Source: Gonium pectorale (lineage: Eukaryota; Chlorophyta; Chlorophyceae; Chlamydomonadales; Volvocaceae). Taken from it: a stretch of 64,000 nucleotides of DNA. The stretch lies in contig LSYV01000016.1 of NCBI GenBank assembly GCA_001584585.1, positions 648,143 to 712,142 on the forward strand. Reading direction: 5' to 3'. A model generated the notes under the pieces. The model did not search any database, was not told the origin of the DNA, and saw nothing but the letters and a program-made list of their open reading frames with translations. A program made the position numbers and the translations under genes. Positions 24,201 through 34,223 of the stretch are shown here, piece by piece (within the stretch, counting starts at the first letter, position 1; each line of letters begins with the position of its first letter).

Positions 24201-27200
24201 GTGTGCGCATTCACGGATCGGGGCACATGCCATGCGTGTCAGATGCACGCTCAGACTCCCGCGGGCGCCCCGTATATGAAGTCGCATCGCGGCAACTCAA
24301 CACGGCCTGATCTACACACAAGGAGAAGGTCGGCCGCTGCCATCCAGCAAGCGCTCCAGCACAAAGCGCCAAGGGTCTTCTCCTACCCCGTATGTACCTT
24401 GGGGAGACCGCGGCGGCTGGGGCGGGCCAAAGAACCGAGGCCGCGGGGGCGGCCGTGGCCTAGGTGGTGCCGGTCCTGGAGGCGGAGATGGTGGCCTCAG
24501 CGGCGCGGCAGGGAGCTCTGGAGGCGAAGGCTGTCGCAGGGCGGGTGCCTTGGGCGGCGTCCGCGGCCTGCCCTGCGCCGCCTGCAGCTCCGTCGCCGCG
24601 TGCTTCATGAGCACTGCCGCCACCAGCGCGCGCCACTCTGGCTCCGGAACCACCAGCGTGACATTTTGGAGGTGCAGGAGCGGGGAGGTCTGGCGGACCA
24701 CGCTCCTGCGGAGGGAACACAGCACGGGAGTGAGAGTGTGCTGCATGCCGCACAGTCGCGCTACACCTACAAGGGCACTTCAAGACACATGCGACCGTAC
24801 CTTGTCCCCGTACCAATAACAATTGGTACTGGTTCTGCCTCTGGGCTTTGCGTGCAAGAAACGATTCTAGAGCAGGTCCGCACCTGTCGTAGGAAAAGTG
24901 CCACAGTGGCAGCGTGCTGTTGCCCCAGGGCGCGTCCGGTCCCTCCAGCCCGCCGGCAGTGCCGTTAATGCCCCCGGGCGCCAAATTGTACAACACCAGG
25001 TTCCGGAGCGACACAGGACGACGCAACTGGAAGCCGCCAGCCATGCCCTGGCAGGTAAGGAGCACCAAGGACAATGGTGCAAGCCAAGCAGCCGAGCAGG
25101 GCAGTCGTTTGGCTGCGGCCTTTGGGACAGTTAGACGCCGCCGCGCTCCTCAGCTGTGCGTCCCTCCATGGGGAGATACATCTCTGAGGCGTGTCGTGGG
25201 AGCCAAGGCCCATGCAGCTCCACCGTCGACCCGGCACGTCAACAAACTATCGTATTGATGGGAAATGGGCCAATTTGTGAGTGAAGCACGCTCAGTTGAT
25301 GCCTCCCCGGGTTCCCATCAACTTGAGATCAACCTGCTCCTGCCGACCCTCCAGTGGACGGTATAACATGGCGCACTGGCAAGCTCAGGCACCATGCCCT
25401 CACCTTGAGGTCGGTGAAGGTGCGGCCCCCAACCAGCTCGGGTGCATAGCCGCTGATTGTGCACACAACGCCCGTGTCTTCCGAACCGGGGCCCTCCTTG
25501 CCGCCAGCAACGACGGAGCTGCCGTTCGTTCCACGGAGCGAAGTGGAGTTGTCGTTACGCCTGTCAGGTTGCAAAGGAGAGGAGGAAGGACAGCGGCGGA
25601 AAGGCGGGGAGGGTCGAGGGGGGACACGGATGAATCAGCCACGGGTGGGAGGCGGTGCATTTCACGCCAGCCGAACAAGAGGTAAGACAGCGGAGGTACC
25701 TAAGCCTCTGCGCGTCCGGCGGCGCGGCCGGATGCCAATTCAAAAAATATTCACAGTGTACATGACACGGGCCCTCCTGTGCCGGCGTCGCAGCGCCAGC
25801 AGCAAGCAGCCTCCCAGACTCTGACACGACGGCAAGCCCTCCGGGAAGGCCCCGTGTTGTCACGCAGGGCCATTCACCCGCCTTCCAATGAAGGTGACTT
25901 GCGCCCTGCCTGGCGGCTGCCCGCACACGCGGTCCTGGTCCGCCAGCGCCTCCTGCAGCCCGGGGGCCAGCCACAGCCCTGCGGGGCCCTGGGGAGCACA
26001 GGAATGGACCACAAGTTAGGATCACCCTGGCGAGGGGACGCACAGAGCCGGGTACTGAAGTTCCACCTGGGTCTTGGGTTAGCCTGGCGGGTTCAGGTGC
26101 AGTTTCCCTCCTAGCTTGACCCCAGGGGTGAGGCAAGCGTGGCGTCATGAGCGGGCGCGAGGCAGTGGCGCGAGGCCTGCGCACGGCTGGTTGCGTGGTA
26201 AGGTGGGATGCCTCAGAGCCTCGAGCTCCTGTTGTTTCGCGTGCTCATGGCAGCGCGACTGTTGTGTAACATTTGCGGCGCTTGCATACCGGTGTGTGTC
26301 GCCATTGCACTACTGCGCTTCGCAGCGTGCGGGTGCTACAGGCACGCACCAACTCCAGCGCCGTCTCTTCGTCTCCGTGCAGCAGCAGCGGCGGCCAGAC
26401 CCGCGACTGCGGCAGCAGCTCCATGCTCCCGGGCAGGGCCGCGTAGGCGGAGGCGGACAGCAGCGTGCAGTTGAGCAGCAGGACCTGGAAAGGGGAAGCG
26501 AGTGGGACAGTTCCTGTGTACGGTAGGAGGGAAGGTGGTATGGGAACTGGACCGCAGTGGACGATGTCAGTGAAGCGGTTCACCCAAGGCGGTTCGAGGT
26601 CGCCCACAGGCCGCCGTCTCGCCTTGTCGAGTAACCTGGATCAGGATCGTCTGTCACTCCGGATTTGGATCTGGAATAGATCTCACCGTCGGCTGCACCT
26701 CTAATCTCGTGACTTGCAGCCGTCGGACTGCGGGTTTGTCTTCGGCAAGGCTGCGGCTACGGCCCGCCATATCCGATGTCGCCACCTGGTTTAGGGTTCG
26801 GGAGTGGCACGCTTGGTTGCGTCAGCGTTAGGTGCTGCACTCGTGGCGGTGACACACAGCACCGGCGTGTCTTCAACAAGGAGCGCTGTGGGCGTGTACC
26901 CAGAGCGACTCGCCTGTAGGCTGATGTTGAAGAGCCCGGTCTCGGTGCCGGAGGTGTTGCGCGCAGCCACCCCCTCCAGGAAGGCCAGCTCCTCGTCGGG
27001 CAGCACCAGCGTGCAGCGAGTCAGCCGCACCCAGGGACCGGGCCAGTCGCCAGGACTGGGGCGAAGAGGCACAAGCCGACACACGAAACGGAGGTTCACG
27101 TGTAAGACTGTATGCATCAGTGAGCGGATGGGTCATGGCTTGGGGCACGCAGGTGTATCTTTGCCAACTAGGGTCACTGATCGGCCCATTTGGGTTGAGC

Positions 27201-29516
27201 TATCCTCACCGTTCGTCCCGCCGGCGGCAAAGGGCCGGGCAGGTGCCAGGGCACGGAAGCATGGAAAGGACATGAGCAAATGCCGCCAGCCACAATCCAT
27301 GCTGGGCAGGGCAGAAGCTAGTGCTTCCAAGCATAAGGGGAAAGGCCCTGAGGGTCCATGCGGCAGCAGCAGCGCACGAGGGCCCCGGGGCCAACGGCGC
27401 GGCTACGCCACAAGAGCGCACAGACGCTCGTCGCTCCTGGCAAGCAAGCCCTTTCCTCCTCCCCACCGTCAAAAGTAGCCCGGGTCCCGGCCCCACCTGA
27501 CGGCAAAGCTCAGAGCAGACACTGCCAACAGGTCGGCTGGGCTGCTCGGGTGAGCCGAGTACGGCAGGTTGACGAGCGTCAGGTCACGGAGGTAGACCAC
27601 CGTTGGGCTGGCCGCTGAGGGGCTGCCGCCCGCGCTGCGCAGCCACTCCCACGCGTCCTCCCGGCCCGCCAGGTCCAGCGTCGTGGAGCTGTTGGGATCG
27701 CCGCGGAGCACGAGTTGGCCCTGACCTGCGGGTAGCGTCACCTGCGAGGGGCAGGGCGTGGAGTCAGGAAGCGCCACACGGAGGCGCCAGTCGGCCGGCG
27801 CCTGGGCCACACCTGGCGGTTGATGAGACACCTATACGGCAGCTCGGCAGGGCGGGCGTATATTAAAGCTAATGCACGCGAGACGGGAGCCCCTCCCGAC
27901 TTGAAACCCCGGCATGGAACAGGCCCACAATGAGCGGCCCCGCCGACCAAGCGCGATGGCATGCGGGACCGCCGCCCATAAGTCCGGACTGCCTGATGGC
28001 CTGGCGCATGCCACGAGGTTGCCGAGGCCCCGACGCCGACGGCCTCTCGGCCCCGTTCCCGCCCTTTCGCTCACCGGCCAGTATCTGCCGGAGCTGGGGG
28101 CAAGCGTCATGTTGGACGCCAGTGCGACGGACACGAGTCCCTGAGTGGACCGCAGCATATCCGCCGACAATGTGCGCAGGCCCCCCGCGCTGCCACCCGC
28201 CACTGCAGCCGCCGAGCACGGGTACGGCATCTGCAGCCCCGGCTTGGGATTTGGGAGCACTGTGTCGTCGGGGCACGTGATGGTCACGTTGCGCCAGCGC
28301 ACCTCCCCGCCGCCACCCAGGCTGCCGTCGGGCCCCCGTGCCCGCGAGTCGAAGCTGCTGATCGCAATGGAGCCATTCAGCATCGACACGCCCGAAGTGT
28401 AGGGCCACGCATCGGTGCTGCTGCACAGGGCGGTGAAGATGGCCTGCAGCTCTCGCCGCGCGACCACGAGCATCACATCTTCGAGGACCAGCGTGGCCCC
28501 GTTCGGGACGCGGAAGGGCGCCGGCGGCGCCAGGAATGGGAGGGAGAGGCTCCAGAGCGGTCCCAGCGGCTCGTCGATGTCCTTCAGGTACAGGGACAAC
28601 GCCGTCAGCTTCAGCTGCTGGCCTGCAGTCAGAATGGGAGGCGAGGCGGGGCGCTGCGTGAGGAGGGCTGAGGATGCCAGCTGGGTTGCGGACGCGTCGG
28701 CCTCTGTCGCTTCCATCTGTCCTGACGGAGAATAGGCACACCGCACACGTCGCGGGACGAGAGCGGTTCGTGGGTGCGCGATGGTTGGCAGCAGGTGCGT
28801 TCTTGGCCAGAGCGCACTCCATCATCCCGCTGCGCCGCGCCGGGTGCCTTCCGCGGCCGCGTCCCAAACAGGTTACAGGTTACACGTCCGTCAAAGCCGG
28901 GGGGGCCATGGACAAACGCACCTGGTTGGAGCGCAAGCATAGGAAGTCCTGCTTGAAGGACGTGATTAACACGTGCCCACGTGATCACAGTATAAAGGTG
29001 TGCATCGACTGGCGGAGGTGGCGGTGGCAATGGTGCAGGCGGAGGATGAGGTGATGGCGGCAGTGTGATGGCCGCCGCAGCGCCCGCGCCGCCCCCGGGT
29101 CCCATGGTGCCGCCTCCGGCGGGGCCTTTGACCGTAGAACCAGAGCCCGCCCAAGACACCTCAGGAGGAAGGAAGGCCAGCATCATATCGGGAACTGCGC
29201 TTCCCCTCCCCACGAGAATGAAGGATGTCGCATTGGCGGGAAGCTGCCGAACGTTGCTTGCGGGGGCTCCGCTATTCGGGGAAATGGACAGCACTCCGCT
29301 TGGCACAGCCTCGCGCGCATTCCCGGCGGCCAGCAGCTCGTCCAGGAATATGGGCTGGTAGAAGTCGACTTTCAGCACTTGGCCGTCTGTGCGCTTCAGC
29401 GTGACGAGCATGAGGAGCCATGGCAGGACGCATCGCGCTCTGCAACAAATGTACAAGACGAAAGCAAACGCATATATCACATGCACTTTGCCTGCGATCA
29501 TAAACTGCCGCGCCAT
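18282..29516 (-). CDS. receptor-like TKL protein kinase, copy B
   Basis: Paralog of copy A on the opposite strand. Twenty-one phase-consistent exons give 1,696 residues: 29516-28922, 28622-28075, 27741-27497, 27055-26914, 26785-26687, 26484-26350, 25988-25882, 25560-25404, 25047-24884, 24705-24398, 24034-23841, 23640-23472, 23112-22334, 21969-21796, 21266-21114, 20592-20385, 20203-19985, 19723-19592, 19133-18907, 18803-18630, 18443-18282. I chose the ATG at 29516 because it precedes a hydrophobic signal-like stretch (VIYAFAFVLYICC) and keeps phase; 29501 is an alternative. Residues ~1-1060 are ectodomain with many N-glycosylation sites (NVTI, NISL, NSTL) and PPP-rich spacers. The membrane helix is at ~1065-1090, followed by RRRRR. 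The kinase spans ~1324-1690, with glycine loop GSGAYGVV, VAVKT, HGDLKPENVLL, VADFGLSLP and APEV. Donors after 26914 and 25882 appear to be GC. Substrate unknown. Confidence 0.9.
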
Positions 29517-29718
29517 GCTGTCGCTTACCCAAACTCGTATCGCCAATTCATCATGTTCTACTTATTCGCCCTTTTATAAGATTCGTGTTCTTAAAAAAAC
29601 TACGAAGCTCTAGGAGCTTGGAAATTCGTCAGGACGTCCTAGTACGTCAGTTACCTCGACGAAAGAATTGATAGCTGGGAACTCGCTGACAGAACCAAAA
29701 GTCATCATTCAGTTCCTA

Positions 29719-29795
29719 TAAGGGCATACCTGTGCTAAGAGGCCATGTCTGTGAGGGCATACCTGCTGTACGTGCTAAGAGGCCATACATGTCAA
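29719..29795 (+). repeat. short direct repeats upstream of kinase copy B
   Basis: GTGCTAAGAGGCCAT occurs twice about 40 bases apart, each copy preceded by an AGGGCATACCTG word. Together they make an imperfect tandem duplication about 220 bases upstream of the kinase copy B start codon. Confidence 0.7.
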
Positions 29796-30439
29796 GAAAT
29801 TCGTTACGACAGGCGAAATCCCGGCGCAGAGACATGAGCTTAAAGGATTGCATTATTCAACAAGGTCAGCTCACGATTACTGGGACTGCTCGAGTACGTC
29901 GCAGTCCCGTGGGCTAACCATTCTGAGCTTCATGAAGACTGCAAGGCATCCACCTCAAATAATCTATAGTTTTTAGTTAGTTTGTAAACAAGCCTGCCCA
30001 TTAGTCACTGGTAACCGTGAGGTCCGAGCCGGTCGTCGTCCAACTGAAAGCAATACAGTATTTTTGTATCCTTGTTGCGCTGTTGCACTTGTAGACTGGG
30101 CAACACGAGACGAGCTGCTAGTGGTAGAGCTGCACTTCAAGTGGAAGTTGCCATCATGGAGGCCGTGGGCCGCTTGGCGGTTGCACCAGCCTCCTTTGAG
30201 GCATTGATGTGTGCTCGTTTGGAGTACAAAGATGTCGCCAATGTACCTTTCGCCGTTCTTCCGCATCCCTCTCAGCCCCCTGCAGCGCCATCCGCTGGCC
30301 AGCAGCTGCGGCTCGTGCGGCTCGTGCGGCGGCCGTACAGGCTTGGGCTCAAGCACGGGAGGTTGCCTCAGGCACCGTGTCAGAGCTGACCGGGTGGTGC
30401 TGTAAAAAGGAAAACAGAGAAGTGAAGGCCTCTGCGATA

Positions 30440-30575
30440 TCGCCGGGCGGGACGAACGTCACATGTCTTACTCTGTACCCGCCCGCCCTATTGGAAACGT
30501 CGCGCCTTCGGGCGTGTATGGCCGTAGAGGCGGGCTCCCTCTTTCTGTGCAGGTTTCTCTCTTTTGTCGCCCTTT
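30440..30575 (+). repeat. dispersed repeat, copy 3
   Basis: A well-preserved 3' part: GGGACGAACGTCACATG, then TACCCGCCCGCCCTATTGGA, the GTCGCGCCTTCGGGCGTGTA core and GGGCTCCCTCTTTCTGTGCAG with a pyrimidine tail. Confidence 0.85.
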
Positions 30576-30769
30576 CATTGGGCGATCCGGCTTATCCGGC
30601 TATGTCTGCTGGGCTCTGCGGAGCCCAGTTGGCCTCACAGATACAGATAAAGATTACAGGCTCCCCAGAGGGGCTGCAGGTCACACGAGCCCATTGGCTC
30701 CCGACCCGCCATAGCAGAGTGGGTGAAACACCCGTTGTCTTAGTGCTTTGGGCTGCTTCTGCATGCGGC

Positions 30770-30982
30770 CATGTCAACATGCCCCTGACCGCTGCCGGCC
30801 ACATCGCCTCCTGACTCCGTGTTTCCTTTCGTCATTCCAGGTCTGTATACAGCCGGGGGGTGGGCTGGGCGCACGACGGTCTAGTAACCGCTGAGCGCCG
30901 TTGGACCGGTGACCGCGACAACAACAACAACAACAACACAGCTCCACCTGAACAAGTAACGGTTCGCCAGGTGAAGTTCGAC
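30770..30982 (+). repeat. dispersed repeat, copy 4 (5' part, cut by gap)
   Basis: The 5' section of the family: GACCGCTGCCGG, a TCATTCCAGGTCTG box, GGGCTGGGCGCACGA, AACCGCTGAGCGCCGTTGGA, then a (CAA)n run and CCAGGTGAAGTTCGAC, where the assembly gap begins. The same order is seen in reverse at 33095-32800 and 57600-57255. Confidence 0.85.
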
Positions 30983-31338
30983 NNNNNNNNNNNNNNNNNN
31001 NNNNNNNNNNNNNNNNNNNNNNNNNNNNNNNNNNNNNNNNNNNNNNNNNNNNNNNNNNNNNNNNNNNNNNNNNNNNNNNNNNNNNNNNNNNNNNNNNNNN
31101 NNNNNNNNNNNNNNNNNNNNNNNNNNNNNNNNNNNNNNNNNNNNNNNNNNNNNNNNNNNNNNNNNNNNNNNNNNNNNNNNNNNNNNNNNNNNNNNNNNNN
31201 NNNNNNNNNNNNNNNNNNNNNNNNNNNNNNNNNNNNNNNNNNNNNNNNNNNNNNNNNNNNNNNNNNNNNNNNNNNNNNNNNNNNNNNNNNNNNNNNNNNN
31301 NNNNNNNNNNNNNNNNNNNNNNNNNNNNNNNNNNNNNN
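30983..31338. other. assembly gap (356 N)
   Basis: A run of undetermined bases. Repeat sequence stands on both sides, so the gap probably replaces the middle of one or more repeat copies and its true length is uncertain. Confidence 0.99.
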
Positions 31339-31435
31339 GTACCCGCCCGCCCTATTGGAAACGTCGCGCCTTCGGGCGTGTATGGCCGTAGAGGCGGGCT
31401 CCCTCTTCCTGTGCAGGTTCTATGCAGGGCCGTGA
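31339..31435 (+). repeat. dispersed repeat, copy 5 (3' part)
   Basis: Starts at the gap edge with TACCCGCCCGCCCTATTGGA and ends with GGGCTCCCTCTTCCTGTGCAG. It is nearly identical to the 3' part of copy 3 (30440-30575). Confidence 0.85.
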
Positions 31436-31633
31436 GGCCCAGAACACGAAACACAAAGAGCACAACGTGACACAGACACCAACTTGGCGCTGTGAGGGCA
31501 CATATGCAAACTTGGCAATTGCAGAAAAGAACCTGAGCGGTTCGTGGGTTTAGTGCGCATTGTTGTGAGAGAAATCACCCGTACGGTAACAACCGTGAAA
31601 GTATGCTCCTCAGGGCCGAAACCCTACGCACTA

Positions 31634-31834
31634 TCACAAGTGCCCAAAATCATACAGCATCCAGCCTCCGGACTCCATGTACTCAATCTCCACGCCCTTC
31701 CGCCACCGTGGGGGCAGACCTTTCCCATGCAACTCGTCGAACTTGCCCTGGCGCGCTTTGCGAAGCGCGCAGCCATGCACGGTCAGGTAGGGGGCCACCA
31801 CCACGCCCCCCGTGCGCCTGATGGCATTGGCATC
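31634..31834 (-). pseudogene. orphan minus-strand coding segment
   Basis: A 66-codon open stretch ending in a stop at 31634 reads as ordinary protein with mixed composition (GGVVVAPYLTVHGCALRKAR, then a run ending GGWMLYDFGHL) and GC-rich third positions. No family was recognised. Upstream on the same strand it runs into a truncated copy of the dispersed repeat at 31885-31945. It could be the last exon of a gene whose introns took in repeats, or a fragment carried by a mobile element. No start codon or splice partner could be fixed. Confidence 0.35.
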
Positions 31835-31884
31835 CGAAAGGAATGGAAGGAGCCCACAACCGATTGCCGACCAAGCATACGTAG

Positions 31885-31945
31885 GAATGACGTGACAGAA
31901 AGAGGGAGCCCGCCTCTACGACATGACAGACCAGCCTTACGGTAC
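31885..31945 (-). repeat. dispersed repeat, copy 6 (short)
   Basis: Only GACAGAAAGAGGGAGCCCGCC and the following CTCTACG box remain, in the minus orientation, next to the orphan coding segment at 31634-31834. Confidence 0.65.
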
Positions 31946-32214
31946 ACGCCACGGCGCCGCAAGGCAAGCGGGTCATGCGCAGCGGCCAGTCGTCACACCA
32001 TGGTCAGCACTCCCGAGCTTGACGCTAACCCGCCATCACGCCCGTACTCGCGCACGGATCTTGTTGGTCCTAACTCACTTGGGACGGGCTTCATGACAGC
32101 TGATGGATCTATGAGCACAAGCGACCGGCGCACTACAGAGCAGCGTGCAAGTCGTTAGACTACATACGATCATGAGGATCTCTGGAAAATCTAGCACCAC
32201 TGGGGTCTCAGTTG

Positions 32215-32425
32215 GATGTCTTTTATCATTCCAGGTCTGTGTACGGCCCGCTGCGCGGGCTGGGCGCACGAACCGGTAACCGCTGAGCGCCGTCGGACCG
32301 GTGGATGCGACGGGGGGGACGAACGTCACATTACCCACCCGTCCTACTGGAAATGGTGCGCCTTCGGGCGTGTATGACCGTAGAGGCGGGCTCCTTCTTC
32401 CTCTGCAGATTTCATTTTTTTTGCG
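32215..32425 (+). repeat. dispersed repeat, copy 7
   Basis: Contains the TCATTCCAGGTCTG box, GGGCTGGGCGCACGA, the AACCGCTGAGCGCCGTCGGA box, GGACGAACGTCACAT and the 3' CTTCTTCCTCTGCAGATTTC end. The middle section (the part around CCAGGTGAAGTCCGAC) is deleted, so the 5' and 3' parts are joined. Confidence 0.85.
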
Positions 32426-32464
32426 AGCTGCAGGGTCATGCCTGAGCTGCGTACCTGCACGCTT

Positions 32465-32550
32465 TTACAGGAAACGTTGCGCCTTCGGATGTGTATGTCC
32501 GTAGAGGCTGGCCCCCTCTTATCTGTGCAGATTTTCAACTTTTTTATGCG
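32465..32550 (+). repeat. dispersed repeat, copy 8 (3' part)
   Basis: A second 3' part directly downstream of copy 7: GAAACGTTGCGCCTTCGGAT, CCGTAGAGGC and CTCTTATCTGTGCAGATTTTC. It forms a head-to-tail pair with the preceding copy. Confidence 0.8.
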
Positions 32551-32799
32551 CACGTGCAGCCCTCAGCCCTCCGAAACGGCTCACTCTCATTATACTCAAG
32601 TCATGTCAGCCATGGGCCCCAAGTGGCTCCCTACCAAGCGTCCACGGAGGCCTGCCTCATGTGCATGACGAAGAAAGCGCACAGATGTATTCAGGGCCTT
32701 GTGACCATCGGCGCCTCAGGGCCCCGAGCCGCGTGCACATGGGCAAGCATGCAAAGCGTAGGTGACAGCACATGCTGTGCCCCACAAACACTCTTACGG

Positions 32800-33095
32800 G
32801 GAGAAAAGAGAAATCTGCAGAGAAAGAGGGAGCGTCTCTACGGTCATACACACCCGAAGGCGCGACGTTTCCGGTAGGGCAGGCGGGTACAATTCAAGGC
32901 ATGTGACGTTCGTCCCGCTCCCCAAAGACCGACTTACCAGCTTACCCGGTGTGTCGGACTTCACCTGGTGTACTGCAAGGTTTCAGGGTTGAGCTGCGGT
33001 GGTGGTGGTATCACGGCCTCCGGTCCGACGGCGCTCAGCGGTTACCAGACCTTCGTGCGCCCAGCCCGCCCAGCCCGCCGGGAGCAGACACGATG
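32800..33095 (-). repeat. dispersed repeat, copy 9 (longest continuous copy)
   Basis: A nearly 300-base copy on the minus strand holding all recognisable boxes in order: GGGCTGGGCGCACGA, AACCGCTGAGCGCCGTCGGA, CACCAGGTGAAGTCCGAC, GGTCTTTGGGGAGCGGGACG, ACGTCGCGCCTTCGGGTGTG and CTCCCTCTTTCTCTGCAGAT. It is the best reference for the family in this window. Confidence 0.85.
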
Positions 33096-33244
33096 CCAGC
33101 GCGTCGAGGTGGAGCGCAACTGAATCCGGGCGCCGCCTTAACATCAGTGCAGCGTGCAGGCTCAAGCTTTCCAGAGACGGGATATACCCGCATCAACACG
33201 CGTGCGGTCGTACATGCCGTACATGGTAGGTACCCATCGACTGT

Positions 33245-33559
33245 CTACGTGCCGACCCATGCTTTATACCTGAAGCTCTCGTCCAGCAGGCATCTGCATC
33301 GCAACTCGTAAGGCGGGGCCAGAAAAACCTTTTGCGTAGGCATCAAGGTGTACTGGAGCAAGCTGCTTCTGCTCTCGTACACAAATGTCGCACTCAGGTG
33401 TCCATCCCATCTTGTCCCAACAAATGCAGGAAGGCAACCCGAAAGGACATTAGTACGCCACGCCGTTCGGCTGCTGCCAACGTCACCACCTGCGAAGGAA
33501 ATGCGACCAGGACTGTGCTGGCACGGCAGGCGCTGCATGCCGCATGCGACATGCCGCAT
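33245..33559 (-). pseudogene. orphan minus-strand open frame
   Basis: A 104-codon frame from an ATG at 33559. Its second half has balanced protein-like composition (RWDGHLSATFVYESRSSLLQ, then a cysteine-containing RCRCLLDESFR) followed by a GTATAA donor-like site. No family was recognised. Together with the segment at 31634-31834 it may belong to one gene broken up by repeats, but no phase-consistent join was found. It could also be chance. Confidence 0.25.
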
Positions 33560-34223
33560 CAGCGGCCCGCCGCAACTTTGCTAGTGCCTGTACTTCGCCC
33601 ATGCCCCTCCCCCAAGGGCTCCCGTCTCGACGGTGTGCCGACGGCTAGATATAAAAACGAGTAACTCGGCCCCATCGAATCCCACACCCACGCGAATTGG
33701 ACAGTCATGCACAGCCTCGACCAAGCCAATGCTCAGTCAGAGTCCCGCCACCCAACCGGCATGGCACCCGTCCGACCATCCTGCGTGCAGCCCCTGTTTC
33801 TTTGCAGCGTGCCATCCCACGCGAACGCATGCGTCTGGTCTTTGCAGCACCGATGGACACTGTGGCAGGGATGGATGGATCCTCGCGCAGCGCCGGCGCA
33901 CCGGGGCCTTGCGCCTGCTCGACTCACAGGAGCCATTGCAAAGCTTCGCGCTGCGGGAACAACTTAGTCACATCACGGTGCAAAGGTGACCCCATCTAGA
34001 TGGTCAAACAAGCGCTGAACCCTGACGGCTCCCGCGACCGGGCCTCGCAGACCCCGCGACCGGGCCTCGCAGCCAACACGTGCCCAACCCGGGCGGCCAA
34101 TCCCCGGTTGCCCCCGCGGCTCTGTGCTAGAGAGACCGAGTGCGAAGAGCAGGACGCCAACGGGTGCGTGCTGGCTGCCTGGCCCCATATGATGCGGGAT
34201 AGCAACCCCAAACGGCTCCCGAC

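Larger units (their letters stand above)
29517..34223. other. repeat-rich intergenic region
   Basis: This lies between the 5' end of kinase copy B and the 3' end of the DUF1995 gene. It contains several copies of the dispersed repeat on both strands, a 356-base assembly gap, a (CAA)n microsatellite near 30915-30938, and two isolated minus-strand open segments (31634-31834 and 33245-33559) that may be exons of a broken gene. The rest shows nothing I can name. Confidence 0.6.

Noticed and set aside
30156..30389. 77-codon plus-strand frame starting MEAVGRLAVAPASFEA
   Set aside because: Looks protein-like for a short stretch but has no domain, no partner exon and sits in repeat-rich DNA.
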